The notes under the pieces: generated by a model
What the model saw: the letters and a program-made list of their open reading frames with translations, nothing else
Told to the model about the DNA's origin: nothing
The model's database searches: none
Position numbers and translations under genes: made by a program
Shown here: positions 15,780 through 25,500 of the stretch, piece by piece
Position numbering within the stretch: the stretch's first letter is position 1
Layout: each line of letters starts with the position of its first letter
Source of the DNA: Rhodococcus rhodochrous
Lineage (GTDB): Bacteria; Actinomycetota; Actinomycetes; Mycobacteriales; Mycobacteriaceae
DNA: 64,000 nucleotides
Assembly (NCBI RefSeq): GCF_014854695.1
Contig: NZ_CP027560.1
Span: 21,316-85,315 of the forward strand
Reading direction: 5' to 3'

Positions 15780-15953
15780 TCAGCCCTCCTCAGCGAGGAG
15801 CTGTTCGAGTTCCCGACCGGCGTCGAAGATCGTCTGCTTGAGCTGCGCGATGCGGTCGGCCTTCGTATCCCGAGGCAGCCCCGAGAGGTGCTGGCCGAAT
15901 CCCATCAGGGGGCGATCGCGGAGCTGGTCGAGGTTGTGGGTGGGGTTGCTCAT
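15780..15953 (-). CDS. small protein between tail genes (57 aa)
   Basis: 57 residues from the ATG at 15953 (MSNPTHNLDQLRDRPLMGFG), ending in a helix (AQLKQTIFDAGRELEQLLAEEG). Its start overlaps the stop of the upstream minor tail gene (ATGA) and its stop lies three bases before the glycine-rich gene. The longer frame is a shadow. No family recognised. Confidence 0.6.
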   Translation of the reverse strand: MSNPTHNLDQLRDRPLMGFGQHLSGLPRDTKADRIAQLKQTIFDAGRELEQLLAEEG

Positions 15954-17047
15954 ACCGGCACCACCCACACGACGAGCTGCGCGCGGTCGGCGCGCGCCGA
16001 CCACGGCTGGTTCATGCCTTCGACCTTCACGGCGGACAGGTAGACCGTCCGCTGCTGTTCGGTGGCGTTCGCCGGGATCACCGCGTGCGTGTCGCCGGTG
16101 TTGTCGGCGTCGATGGACTGCTCGAAGGTGGTCTCGAAGCGCACCGCATCGCGCACCATGCCGAGGCGGCCCTCGCCGTAGGCGACGAGCGTGCCGGTGA
16201 CCGGATCGCCCAGGCGGCCTTCGATCGACACGCGGGTCGCTGCGCCCGAGGTGCACTGCACGTTGCCCTGGATCATCAGCCGGTGCGGGTAGTCCTGCGG
16301 CGGGATCGTCAGCGAGGCGACCTGGCCGCGGAGCGTGCCGTCGTTGGCCGGCACGTTGACCTCGCCGAAGGCGTTCGGGTTCAGCGTGTAGGGGCCACGG
16401 ATGCGCTGCACGCGCAGGGGCTTGAGCTTGCCGCTGGACGGGTCGGCGGTGAGCATGTCGCCATCGACCGGAAGCTCGGAGTAGGACGACAGGTTGATGG
16501 TCGTATCGCCCGGGTCGCCCTTCTCGCCGCGCGGCTGCGGGATACCGATGTGGATGGACACCTCACCGGTTGCCTGGTCGCCGTTGACCTGGAAGACCGC
16601 TTCGGCGTCGTGATCGAGGATGGTCACGGTGCCGCCGGTGATGGTCACCGGCGGACCGACCGGGCCACGGATGACGAGGTCTTCGTAGACCTCCCAGTCG
16701 TAGCCGTTCCACCGGTACAGCGCGCGGGCCTCGCCGTCGCCGACGAACCAGGCCTTGCCTTCGTCGGCGTCGCCGAGGTGCTGGTACATCTCCTGCAGGC
16801 TCGCCGCGTCGGGGTAGGTGTCGTTCTGCAGCTGCCAGGGCATCGCCGGATCACCCTTGGGGCCGGGATCGCCGGGCGGGCCGGAGGGGATCGCCATGGC
16901 GCCTTCGGTGGGGGACATGACGAAGAAGGCCTGTTCGACCGGCACGCCGTCGTTCTCGGTGGGGATACGAACGAATTTGACCGTGGGCCGGAAGGTGCCG
17001 ACGACGTCGTAGCCGAGGAACTGGCCGAGGGTGTTGACGGTGGTCAA
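15950..17047 (-). CDS. minor tail protein with collagen-like segment
   Basis: 365 residues. A beta-rich N-terminus typical of tail-attached proteins leads to two short Gly-X-Y stretches (GPPGDPGPKGDP at about 56 and GEKGDPGDT at about 175), then a C-terminal beta domain (about 215-365). A carbohydrate-sensing YPDAASLQEMYQHLGDADEGKAW-like segment lies between. Operon position between tail tip and fibre genes supports a baseplate or fibre-base role. Confidence 0.75.
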   Translation of the reverse strand: MTTVNTLGQFLGYDVVGTFRPTVKFVRIPTENDGVPVEQAFFVMSPTEGAMAIPSGPPGDPGPKGDPAMPWQLQNDTYPDAASLQEMYQHLGDADEGKAWFVGDGEARALYRWNGYDWEVYEDLVIRGPVGPPVTITGGTVTILDHDAEAVFQVNGDQATGEVSIHIGIPQPRGEKGDPGDTTINLSSYSELPVDGDMLTADPSSGKLKPLRVQRIRGPYTLNPNAFGEVNVPANDGTLRGQVASLTIPPQDYPHRLMIQGNVQCTSGAATRVSIEGRLGDPVTGTLVAYGEGRLGMVRDAVRFETTFEQSIDADNTGDTHAVIPANATEQQRTVYLSAVKVEGMNQPWSARADRAQLVVWVVPV

Positions 17048-17358
17048 ATCTCCTCCTCGAGGGAAGTCGGGGTGGGGGGAACCGGAGGAGGCTGGTGGTG
17101 AGGGGCGTGCTCGCGCAGCGCCAGGACCAGCTCGTCGATGTGTCGGAGCAGGCCGCGGATCAGACGGATCGCGTCACGGAAGCGACCGCGTTCCTTCTCG
17201 GCTTCGGCCTTGAGCGTGCTCACCTCGCCGCGCAGCTCTGAGACCTCCGAACGCAGGCGAGAGACGATCTTGGCCTGCCACGCGGTGGCCGCCCCGATGA
17301 TGGCGGCCACCGCGACGCCGAGCTGCTGGATCACCTCGGGGGTGAGCCACTGCAGCAC
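17044..17358 (-). CDS. one-TM coiled-coil protein, possible lysis accessory
   Basis: 104 residues from a GTG at 17358 (VLQWLTPEVIQQLGVAVAAI), just after the holin stop. One membrane helix (about 9-28) is followed by a charged coiled coil (about 30-75) and a Pro/His-rich tail. Its position directly after holin and endolysin suggests a second holin, an antiholin or a spanin-like helper. The start codon is uncertain. Confidence 0.55.
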   Translation of the reverse strand: MLQWLTPEVIQQLGVAVAAIIGAATAWQAKIVSRLRSEVSELRGEVSTLKAEAEKERGRFRDAIRLIRGLLRHIDELVLALREHAPHHQPPPVPPTPTSLEEEI

Positions 17359-17363
17359 GGCGA

Positions 17364-17714
17364 TCAGACCTTGAAAGCGGGGGTCTTGCCCGCAGCGATA
17401 CCGCTGCCGAGCAGCGCCGATGCGACCGCCAGCGCCGCGACCCACTGGGTGTCGGTGCCCCAGCCGATCGCGATGCCGATCGGCTGCATGGCCGCGCCGA
17501 AGCCGTAGAGGGCGCTGCGCCAGGCGTTGGTGGAGTGGATCAGGGCGAACAGCAGGTCGATGCAGGCGATCGCGGCACCGGCGATCAGCGCGGCGACGGT
17601 GTCGGTGGTGGCACCGAAGGCCACCAGCGCGGTCATCAGCACCGGGGTGATGCCGTGCAGGTAGCCGCGCAGATCGGGGGAGATGGCGTCGCGGATCTTG
17701 TCGAGAACGGTCAT
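17364..17714 (-). CDS. holin
   Basis: 116 residues starting MTVLDKIRDAISPDLRGYLH at 17714, with GGAAGG as ribosome-binding site. Three to four membrane segments follow (TPVLMTALVAFGATTDTVAALIAGAAIACIDLLFAL, then ALYGFGAAMQPIGIAIGW, WVAALAVASALLGSGIAAG). It follows the endolysin gene directly. Holins accumulate in the inner membrane and open it to release the endolysin. The family is not named; the assignment rests on topology and location. Confidence 0.75.
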   Translation of the reverse strand: MTVLDKIRDAISPDLRGYLHGITPVLMTALVAFGATTDTVAALIAGAAIACIDLLFALIHSTNAWRSALYGFGAAMQPIGIAIGWGTDTQWVAALAVASALLGSGIAAGKTPAFKV

Positions 17715-17737
17715 GGTGGGGCCTTCCAGTCGGTGGG

Positions 17738-18736
17738 TCATTCGGAGACCTGCGCAGTGGGCTTGGGCTTGGCGGTGGCCAGCTCGAAGCGTTTGGCGAG
17801 GTTGCGGACCTCGGTCAGCGCCTCGTGGGCGCGCGCATCGGCGTTGATCGCGAAACCGGCCATGGTGTCGATGGGCTTGTCGCCGCTGTCGCGGTACTTC
17901 GACCGCGACGGGTGACGCTGGGTGAGTTCGCGGTGGACCTCGCGCAGCATCCGGCGGTCCTCGTCGGTGAAAGCCACCTCGGTTCCCTTCTCGAGGATTG
18001 CGGCCCAGGTACGGGGGCCGATGAATCCGTCCGGCAGCAGGCCGGGGGTGGCGGCCTGGACCTGTTTGACGGCGTTGTGTGTGGCGGCGTCGTAGACGCG
18101 GCTGACCGGCACCCCGAGGCGTTCCTGCATCCGGGCCAGCCCGTCGATCCAGGACTTCGGCTCCCCGGCGCGACCGGAGATCGACTGCTCGGGGCCCTCG
18201 TACCAGCCGTAGAAGTAGTCGGCAGGCATCGGGAAGACGTTCGGATCGACCTCGCCGACGACCTTGCCGGGCAGGTAGAACCAGTCGTGGAACAGTGCGT
18301 TGTTCCAGTGCCGGGCGGTGCGGCCGACGATCTGCCCGCCCTCGCCGAAGGCCATGCCGCGCGACTCGATCGCGACGCCCTCGAGGGTGCAGGACATGTG
18401 ACTGTTCGCCCCGCCGCCGGGGCCGTGCATCAGCCCGATCTTGAGCACCGCGTCGGCCGGCACCTGGTCGGGCGAGGTGCAGCGGATCGTGCCGAACGGG
18501 CCGATCGCCCCGGCGCCGCCGACATACCGGTAGGCCTCGGTGGACAGGCCGTGCCGCGACCACTTCATGTTCGGGCCGTTGAGCAGCGCGTCGAGGACGT
18601 GCGTGACGATGCCGGAGCAGTCGGTGGTGCGGTTGACGTCGGTTTTCGACCAGGTGCCGCCGTAGCCGTACGGTTTGCGGTCGCGGGCCCGGACGATGTT
18701 CCAGGCGTAGTCGACGTTCGCGCGCAGGATGGTCAC
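17738..18736 (-). CDS. endolysin: NlpC/P60-like domain plus peptidoglycan-binding domain
   Basis: 332 residues from a GTG at 18736 overlapping the previous stop (GTGA). The N-terminal domain has YGYGGTW, then TTDCSGIVTHVLD with the likely nucleophile Cys at about 40, and NSHMSCTLEGVAIES with the likely catalytic His at about 110: an NlpC/P60-type amidase/endopeptidase arrangement. Residues about 205-250 form a PG_binding_1-like repeat (GVYDAATHNAVKQVQ-type, DGFIGPRTW). A charged helical tail follows. It should cut the host wall at the end of infection. The much longer frame reaching 20011 is a shadow. Confidence 0.85.
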   Translation of the reverse strand: MTILRANVDYAWNIVRARDRKPYGYGGTWSKTDVNRTTDCSGIVTHVLDALLNGPNMKWSRHGLSTEAYRYVGGAGAIGPFGTIRCTSPDQVPADAVLKIGLMHGPGGGANSHMSCTLEGVAIESRGMAFGEGGQIVGRTARHWNNALFHDWFYLPGKVVGEVDPNVFPMPADYFYGWYEGPEQSISGRAGEPKSWIDGLARMQERLGVPVSRVYDAATHNAVKQVQAATPGLLPDGFIGPRTWAAILEKGTEVAFTDEDRRMLREVHRELTQRHPSRSKYRDSGDKPIDTMAGFAINADARAHEALTEVRNLAKRFELATAKPKPTAQVSE

Positions 18737-19131
18737 TGCGCACCTCCTTCGGAGTTGAGCAGGGCCTCGGCCTGAGCGATGCGCTGTTGCAGCACGTCGA
18801 CCAGGCCCTTGAGTTCGGCGAGCTGGTCGGGATCGACGTCGCCGAGGTCGGTGATCTGCGTGTTCGGGTCCTCGTCGGTGACCGGCACCCAGATGTCCTC
18901 GCCTTGCTCGGACTTGGCCGGTTTGATCACCGCCTTGTCCGGGTGCATCCGCATTCCGCGTTCGGCCCAGTGCCGAGCCACCGGCAGCGGCACCGGCATG
19001 TCCAGCTCGATGCGCTGGTCGTCCTTGGTGTAGAAACCCAGATGCGAGATGACCACGGCAATATCGCGAGTGGCCTGTTCGAGTTCGGCTTCGGTGTCCT
19101 CGTCGAATTGCGGGGTAAAACGGGGCGGCAT
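18733..19131 (-). CDS. conserved phage protein, DUF2744-like
   Basis: 132 residues from the ATG at 19131, preceded by AGGAGG. It begins MPPRFTPQFDEDTEAELEQA and continues RDIAVVISHLGFYTKDDQRIELDMPVPL, a pattern I associate with the DUF2744 family of actinophage tail-region proteins. The C-terminus is a coiled coil (LAELKGLVDVLQQRIAQAEALL). Role unknown; it sits between tail tip and endolysin genes. Confidence 0.65.
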   Translation of the reverse strand: MPPRFTPQFDEDTEAELEQATRDIAVVISHLGFYTKDDQRIELDMPVPLPVARHWAERGMRMHPDKAVIKPAKSEQGEDIWVPVTDEDPNTQITDLGDVDPDQLAELKGLVDVLQQRIAQAEALLNSEGGAQ

Positions 19132-19252
19132 CAGTCGAAACCTCCTGCAAGAGAGTGGATTTGGTAGAATGCAGGGGTCTCGAAACGAGAGGACCCCCGC
19201 GACGGGTGCAACCGTCCGGGGGCATGGCCGAACCTGGATGAGAGGTCCGACA

Positions 19253-19927
19253 ATGCCCGATGTTACGTGTCTCGACGCTGAGCTGATCCCTGAGAAGTCC
19301 TGCCGGATGTGCGGCGAGGTGAAGCCTTTGACCGACTTCCACCGGAGGTCCAAGTCGAAGGACGGCAGGCAGAACAGATGCAAGCCCTGCGCAATCTCCA
19401 CCGCGAAGGCGTCCGTGGACCGCAACCGCGAGACGGTGCGCGAGTACCAGAAGCGGTACGGCCAGGAGAAACGCGAGCAGCTTGCGGCGTACCGGAGCGC
19501 CTACTACCGCAAGAACCGCACCCAGCTCCTCGCTCGGTACAAGGAGAAGTACCGCGAGAACCGCGACGTCATCCGCGCCCGGACCATGGCCTACTACGAG
19601 AACAACCGGGAACGCCACGCCGAGAACGCCCGCCGGTGGCGCGCAGCCAATCCCGAACGGGAGAAGCTGCGCTACACCCGCGGCAACGCCCGTCGGCGTG
19701 CGTGGAAGGCGGCGAACCCGCACATCCCGTACACCCTCGAGCAGCTTCGCCAGCGCCTCGACTACTACGGGGGTCTGTGCTGGGTCTGCCGGTCCGTGGG
19801 CGTCGAGGTCGACCACGTGAAGCCGGTCTCGAAAGGCGGACCGGAAATGCTCGCCAACCTTCGCCCCATTTGCCCTCCCTGCAATAAGCGGAAAACCAAC
19901 AAATGGCCATTCCGCCCTACTGATTGA
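19253..19927 (+). CDS. HNH homing endonuclease inserted against the tail operon
   Basis: 224 residues. N-terminal zinc-binding Cys pairs (CRMCGE, CKPC) are followed by a long Arg/Asn/Tyr-rich repeat region (YRKNRTQLLARYKEKYRENR) and a C-terminal HNH core: LCWVCRSVGVEVDHVKPVSKGG and ANLRPICPPCNKRK. It lies on the strand opposite to the whole late operon and its 3' end overlaps the downstream tail gene by 11 bp. This is typical of a free-standing homing endonuclease. A hairpin (GGGGTCTCG / CGAGAGGACCCC, about 19175-19198) precedes the gene. Confidence 0.9.
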   Translation: MPDVTCLDAELIPEKSCRMCGEVKPLTDFHRRSKSKDGRQNRCKPCAISTAKASVDRNRETVREYQKRYGQEKREQLAAYRSAYYRKNRTQLLARYKEKYRENRDVIRARTMAYYENNRERHAENARRWRAANPEREKLRYTRGNARRRAWKAANPHIPYTLEQLRQRLDYYGGLCWVCRSVGVEVDHVKPVSKGGPEMLANLRPICPPCNKRKTNKWPFRPTD

Positions 19928-21605
19928 GGAATACCGCGTTGACGAGCGCACCGATTCGCTTGAGTTTCCGGGCCATGCGTGCGGTGGGGTCTTCTTCGGC
20001 GGACGGATCACCGATCGACAATTTCGTGTCGACCCGCTCGGTGCGGGAGTCGGTCACCCGCGCAGCTTCGAGATACTGCAGGTAGAGCAGTCCGCCGGAC
20101 TCGACAGCGATGGGCTGGCCGATGTCCATATGCAGCCCGAATTGGTACGGTGCCCGGTCGTCGATCTCGAATTCGTAGCTTTCGTAACCACGTGTGTCGT
20201 GGATGCCGGAAAGGCCGTTGATAATGCCGGACAGGGAATATGCGACGGCCCCGCCGGGGGCGTAATACTCGTAGAATCCGTACGGTCCGAGTTTCTGGAC
20301 CCGCTGCGCGTCGTAATAGCGGTCGAATGCCAGGAAAACGTCGTCCAATATCCCGTTGAGGATGGTCGGGGCGATACCGGACAGGCCGACGAACGCGAGG
20401 ATCGCCGAGAGCGCCGACTCGATCAGCAGGTTGATGCCCTTGTTCAGCCAGCCCGGACTTCGGCCGCCGACGATGACGTACTTGGCGATCGGGTGGTGGG
20501 CGGTGACCACGGATTTTCGGATGCCGGAGTGCTGGCCTTCCCAGAAGGTCACCCACGGCTCTTTGTAGTGCTGGCCGAAGAACCCGGGCTTTCTGTAGGC
20601 ATCGGAGTCCGGTCCGTTGTACGGGCGGATGATTTTGGTGCCGTTCTGCCCGAACTCGACGATGCTGCGCTTGAGCCCGTCGGCCGCGGTGCCGGTCTCG
20701 CCGACGTAGCCGGACAGGTCGACCACGTCGAGGACGATGGTCGGGCGGGTCAGATCGAGACCTTCGATCGGCTCGTCCTCGCCCGGGATGAACAGCTTCG
20801 CGGTGAGCATCAGGCCCTCGTCCTTGAGGACGTCCTGGAACAAGGTCTCCGCGTCGACCATGCGGGCGGTCATCGCCGTCCACTTGCTGGTGTCGGTCAG
20901 GGGATTGGCGGGCTTGACCGCGACCGGCCACTGGGCGCGGTTGATCAGCGGGTCGTTCCACTGGACGGGGTTGTTCGGCTTCTCCGGGTCGGTGCCGGCG
21001 TAATAGCCAGGGGTGAACCCGGCGCCGATGCTCGAGACGAGCCCGCCGATCGAGATGTTGTTCAGGATCGACCACAGGGGGATCTGCAGGCGGAGCAGGT
21101 TCGCCACCAGGTAGCTCTTGATGCAGGTGATCGCCGGGCCGACCGTGATCATCGACTTCGGTATCTGGGCCTGCAGGGGCGCGAACGGCGAGGGCCAGCA
21201 CAGGATCGACTGGATCCACGCCCATTCGTCGACGAGGGTGGCGACGTAGCGCAGCCCGTTGGTGTCCCAGATGCGCTGGCAGGTGTCGACCCGCCCGGAC
21301 CAGCGGCGATCGTTGTAGTCGACGGTGATCGGGACGACTTCGTCCTTGCACCGCATCATCAGCGGCCCGAACTCCGAATCGCCCGGCAGGACGATCTCGC
21401 CGGTGCCGACGCGGTTGCGGGCGAACTCGATGGTGGCGGTGATGTAGTCGCCGCAGAATCCCTGCAGGTCGTAGTTCAGGTCCCAGACGCGGATGTCGAA
21501 GACGGGTTCTTCGACGGTGCGCTCGTCGGCGGCGACGAGGTCGTCCATGTAGGCCGCGGCGGCGCGCATCCACGCTTCGGTTTGGGGGAGTGCGGTGGTC
21601 TGCAC
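19917..21605 (-). CDS. tail tip protein, ReqiPepy6 Gp37-like family
   Basis: 562 residues. It matches the pattern of siphovirus Gp37-like proteins (named from a Rhodococcus phage): an N-terminal FDIRVWDLNYDLQGFCGDYITATIEFARNR and IVLPGDSEF, then VPITVDYNDRRWSGRVDTCQ. This family resembles the N-terminal part of baseplate hub (Tal) proteins. It lies directly downstream of the distal tail gene, where the tail-tip hub is expected. Its last 11 bp overlap the convergent HNH gene. Confidence 0.8.
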   Translation of the reverse strand: MQTTALPQTEAWMRAAAAYMDDLVAADERTVEEPVFDIRVWDLNYDLQGFCGDYITATIEFARNRVGTGEIVLPGDSEFGPLMMRCKDEVVPITVDYNDRRWSGRVDTCQRIWDTNGLRYVATLVDEWAWIQSILCWPSPFAPLQAQIPKSMITVGPAITCIKSYLVANLLRLQIPLWSILNNISIGGLVSSIGAGFTPGYYAGTDPEKPNNPVQWNDPLINRAQWPVAVKPANPLTDTSKWTAMTARMVDAETLFQDVLKDEGLMLTAKLFIPGEDEPIEGLDLTRPTIVLDVVDLSGYVGETGTAADGLKRSIVEFGQNGTKIIRPYNGPDSDAYRKPGFFGQHYKEPWVTFWEGQHSGIRKSVVTAHHPIAKYVIVGGRSPGWLNKGINLLIESALSAILAFVGLSGIAPTILNGILDDVFLAFDRYYDAQRVQKLGPYGFYEYYAPGGAVAYSLSGIINGLSGIHDTRGYESYEFEIDDRAPYQFGLHMDIGQPIAVESGGLLYLQYLEAARVTDSRTERVDTKLSIGDPSAEEDPTARMARKLKRIGALVNAVFLNQ

Positions 21606-21628
21606 GAGGGGTGCTCCTTGCTGGAAAT

Positions 21629-21672
21629 ACGGAACGACCCCCGCCCAGGGAGAGAGGCGGGGGTCGTTCCGT
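21629..21672. other. perfect 17-bp hairpin between tail genes
   Basis: ACGGAACGACCCCCGCC (21629-21645) and its exact complement (21656-21672) around a 10-base loop, in the 81-bp gap between two tail-tip genes. No T run follows on either strand, so it is more likely a processing or attenuation element than a standard terminator. Confidence 0.75.
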
Positions 21673-21686
21673 ACGTGAAAGAGCGG

Positions 21687-22523
21687 CTACCGGAACCAGT
21701 CGTAACGCGGGGTCAGGACCGCGAGGATGCTGTTGGTTCGGTCGCCGCCGGTCATGGAGACGGCCAGTGAGGCCGTCTCACCGGCAGGGATGGGATTGCG
21801 GAAGCGGCGGCCGCGCATGTACGCCCACGGGTTGGTCCGCAGGTTCGACACGATGGTCGGCTTGCGGTTGTAGGTGTCGATGCGCCAGATTTCGCCGCGC
21901 TCGAGCTTCGGCAGCGGCATCATCGGGCCGCCGGGCCCGTCCTGGATCAGCGGGGTGCCGGGGCCGGTGATGACGAACCGGGGCCACGCTTCGACGTCGC
22001 CACGGTTGGGCAGGATCAACTTGCCCGTGCTGGCCCCACCCTTGTCGGTCCACAGGGCGTCTTCGACCGGCGCCTCGAAGAAGGGCCGTTCGGCGACCCA
22101 CTGCATCGCGTACTGCTGGGAGCGCAGCAGCGTGGGGTCCTTGTTCCACTTCGGCATCGGCACGTCGCCGCGCCGGACCCGCAGCGCCAGCCACGGGCCG
22201 CCCGGTGACCAGGACAGCAGGTGTCCGGGCTTGTCGGCGCGGTGGGCGCGCAGCCACCGTTCGTTGATGCGGCGGAACTGGTGGACGCTGTCGGCGTGCA
22301 CGTCGACCTCGAAGTCGACGGTGCGTTTGCCGACCGTGTTGCCGGTGTAGGTCGCCCCTTCCTGGCGGGCCCCCTCGGTGAAGATCAGCTCGCGGGGAGC
22401 GCCGAGCAGGCCCTTGGGGCCGGGCGAGAGGCGTACGCCTTCGGTCCCGGCCCCCCAGCCCGCGAGCCGCCAGTTGTAACCGGTCCAATCTCGATACACG
22501 AAAAACGTTCCGGGAGTTAACAT
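21687..22523 (-). CDS. distal tail protein (Dit-like)
   Basis: 278 residues. It follows the tape-measure gene and precedes the Gp37-like hub, the standard place of the distal tail protein. Beta-rich sequence with KRTVDFEVDVHADSVHQFRRINERWLRAHR (the conserved helix-containing part of Dit N-domains) and a C-terminal VEAWPRFVITGPGTPLIQDG segment. It would form the ring linking tail tube and tip. Confidence 0.75.
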   Translation of the reverse strand: MLTPGTFFVYRDWTGYNWRLAGWGAGTEGVRLSPGPKGLLGAPRELIFTEGARQEGATYTGNTVGKRTVDFEVDVHADSVHQFRRINERWLRAHRADKPGHLLSWSPGGPWLALRVRRGDVPMPKWNKDPTLLRSQQYAMQWVAERPFFEAPVEDALWTDKGGASTGKLILPNRGDVEAWPRFVITGPGTPLIQDGPGGPMMPLPKLERGEIWRIDTYNRKPTIVSNLRTNPWAYMRGRRFRNPIPAGETASLAVSMTGGDRTNSILAVLTPRYDWFR

Positions 22524-22524
22524 T

Positions 22525-25500
22525 TCACCTCCCCATCGGTCTCATGTATCCACGGGAAGCCAACTCGGCCAACCGCGTGAGACGGGTCATCGCCTCGGGG
22601 ACGTCCTGGGTGACCATCGTTCCGATCGAGATGCCCTGCAGCCCAAAGGGAGACAGCGACTCGTCGATGACCTCGGCCAGCGACTCACGACCCCAGCTCG
22701 CCCACCGCTCGCCGTAGGTCTTCGACCACTCGGCCATGCGCTCTTCCTGCGGCCGCTTGTCGAAGGTGATGCCGGTGATCTCGCGCAGGCCCTTCTCGAA
22801 CTCGGACTCCTCGGAACCGGCACCCTGGCCGTACTGCTCGAAGGTCTCCCGAGCCTCGGGAGCCATATTCGCGAGCATGTCCTCCTCGGACGTCGTCCCA
22901 TCCGGCTGGTGCTGGAACTGCCGGATGCCGTCGACGCTGCTCGCGCCAGCAGCCCCGGCTGCGCCGGATCCGCCGGTGAGCACCGGGGATTCGTACCGAG
23001 TACCGGAGTCCTGCGGGAACTCGTACGCCCCCGCGAGGTCCTGCGGCGCGAACAACCCCGGCTCCTTCGGACCCAGGAACGATCCGGCCAGCTTCGAGAT
23101 GAAGTCCGGTCGCCCGATCAGCGCGACGAACTCCTCGATCAGCTTCCACTCATCGCTGGTCAGCACGTACTCGGGCTGGCCAGTGGTGTTCAGTGCCATC
23201 GCGTCGTCCGGCAGCACACCACCGGCGTCGTACCCCATCGTCTTCGGCCAGATATTGCGGATGTGGCCGTATTCGGCGTCCGCATACCGGATACCGGCGA
23301 CGATGTTGGCGAGCGGGTCGTACGGGTCGTCCGGCAACGCGGGGTCCCGGTGCGCCTGGAACGTCGGGTCGATCGTCTGGATCAGACCCTTCGACGGCGT
23401 GCCGGCCTGCGCGTTCGAGTCCCACAGGTTGATCGCCCGAGGGTCGCCGGAGGACTCGATCTCGATCTGCTTGAGCACGATGTCGGCATCCGACGGATCG
23501 TGCCCGGTGCGTTCGAGCGCCTCGAGCACCACCGAGCGCCACTGCTCCGCTCCGGCGCCGACCTCGAACGTTCCCGCCGACGCGGCGTCGCGTTCACTGG
23601 CACGGCCCCGCATCATCTCGAGCGACTTGTCGAGCAGCGTGTCGAACGCTGCCCGCGGGATCCGGCCGAACTCACCGACCCCGGGGAACGGGTCCGGGAT
23701 GGTGTTGCCCAGTGCCCGCATCGGCCTCTCGAACAGCGACGCCACGGCGCTACCCAGCAGGTTGCGCGCCGACCGTGCCGCCCCCGAGATCACCGATCCG
23801 AGCTTGTCGAGCAGCGAAGGATCGACGTCACCGACCGGGGCGTCCATTGCCCAGTGCACGTGATCGGAGTGGCCTCCGATCGCACTGGTCGGGCGTCCCT
23901 CGTCGATGTTCGGCCCCGGATCCCAGAACAGTTCGAGCGAGTCCGGGAAGGCTGTCGCGATCCAGTCCGCGTATCCCTGCTTGTTCGGGCCGTCGAGGTC
24001 GATGGCCTTTCCGCCCATGTGGAAGTCGAAGCCGGAGCCGACGTCCTGGGTGCGGGTCGCCGAGGTCAGGAAGACATCCGGGAATGCTTCGCGGATCTTG
24101 TCCCACATCGACTGCTGGACCACCGTGGTGATCTGCACGCCGTCCATGACGATGCCACCGTCGGCGTACGCACCGAGGAACTTGCGCACCCCGTCGACGC
24201 CACCGGAGCGGGCCGCCTGGTTCGCGGCGTCCACATAGTCGGGGCCGACCGCCCGCGTCCACTCGGGACGCATGATCGCCTCGCCACCACCGACCGCGAT
24301 GAACCGGTCGTCGATGCCCGGGCTGTAGCCGGACATCACGCCGTGGACACCACCGTCGGCGTACGCCTTGACCTTGCGGCCACCGCTGCCCTTGGCGGCG
24401 GAAGAGCCGATCCCGGCGATGGGTTCGAGCGTCTCGAGCCCGATCTTGCTGGCGATCGCGTTCCAGAACGAGACGATCCCGTTGTTGTAGACGGTGTCGA
24501 TCACCCAGTCGACGACGGAGCCGAGCTTGTCCTTGAGGCCTTCCCAGACCTCGCCGATCTTGCCGACAATGGTGCCGAACTTCTCGTGGAGGGTGTCGAG
24601 CCCGGACGACAATCCGGGGAACTGCTCCTCGACGATCCTCCCGACGCCTTCGCCGATCTTCGACGGCAGCTCACCCCAGGAGGTGACCGCGCCGTTGGTG
24701 ATCTTGGCGAGGAAGTCGTCGGCCAGGCCGCCCAGTCCTTCGGTGCGCAGGGTGTTCCAGGCGGGCATGATGTGCTCGTTCCAGCCCGAGACGACCCCGT
24801 CGCGCAGCCCGGTCCACGCGGTGGAGGCCTTGTCGCCGATGTAATCGGTGAACGCGCCTCCGAGTTCGACGACCTTGTCCTTGGCGGTGTCGAGAGCGGG
24901 GAACAGCGTCGTGTCCCACGTCTGGACCAGCCCGTCCCAGCTCAGGCCGTTGTGCTCGAGGTTCGTGCCGGTGTTGAGCTGGCTTTCCAGCTGCCCTTCC
25001 AGGCCGCCGGAGACCGGCCCCGGACCGCCGGAGAACAGTCCCGGATCGCCCGGAATCTCGCCGGGTCCGAGCATCCCGGCGCCGCCACGCGAGCGGCCCC
25101 GGCCACCGGCACCACGGGCCTCGAGATACGCGGTCTGCTCGGCCGGGGACAGCGCGTTGAACTGCTCGTCGGTCAGCTCCTGCGCGATGACGTTGCGTTC
25201 GGGGTACTTGAGGTTGGCCGTGCCGGGACGTTCGGTGCCGTCCCTGTTGATCAGCGGCCGACCGTCCTCGAGACGCCGCCGGTTCTCCTCCTGCCAGTTC
25301 CAGGCATCGCGGTTGAAGCCGAAGCCCGAACCCCATGCCCGCTTCCAGGAGCCGAGCCAGCCGCCGCCCTCGAAGTCGTCGACGCCGGTGAGGTCCTGCT
25401 TGTTGTTGTCCGCACCGCGCCCGGGATGGTTCCCGGAACCGACGAAGACGTCGGCGATGCGGTCCTGCAACGAGCCCTCCACCACGGGAGTGCCCCAGCT

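Noticed and set aside
17738..20011. Endolysin frame extended upstream to 757 codons
   Set aside because: The extension is a shadow of the DUF2744-like and HNH genes; the GTG at 18736 is coupled to the previous stop.
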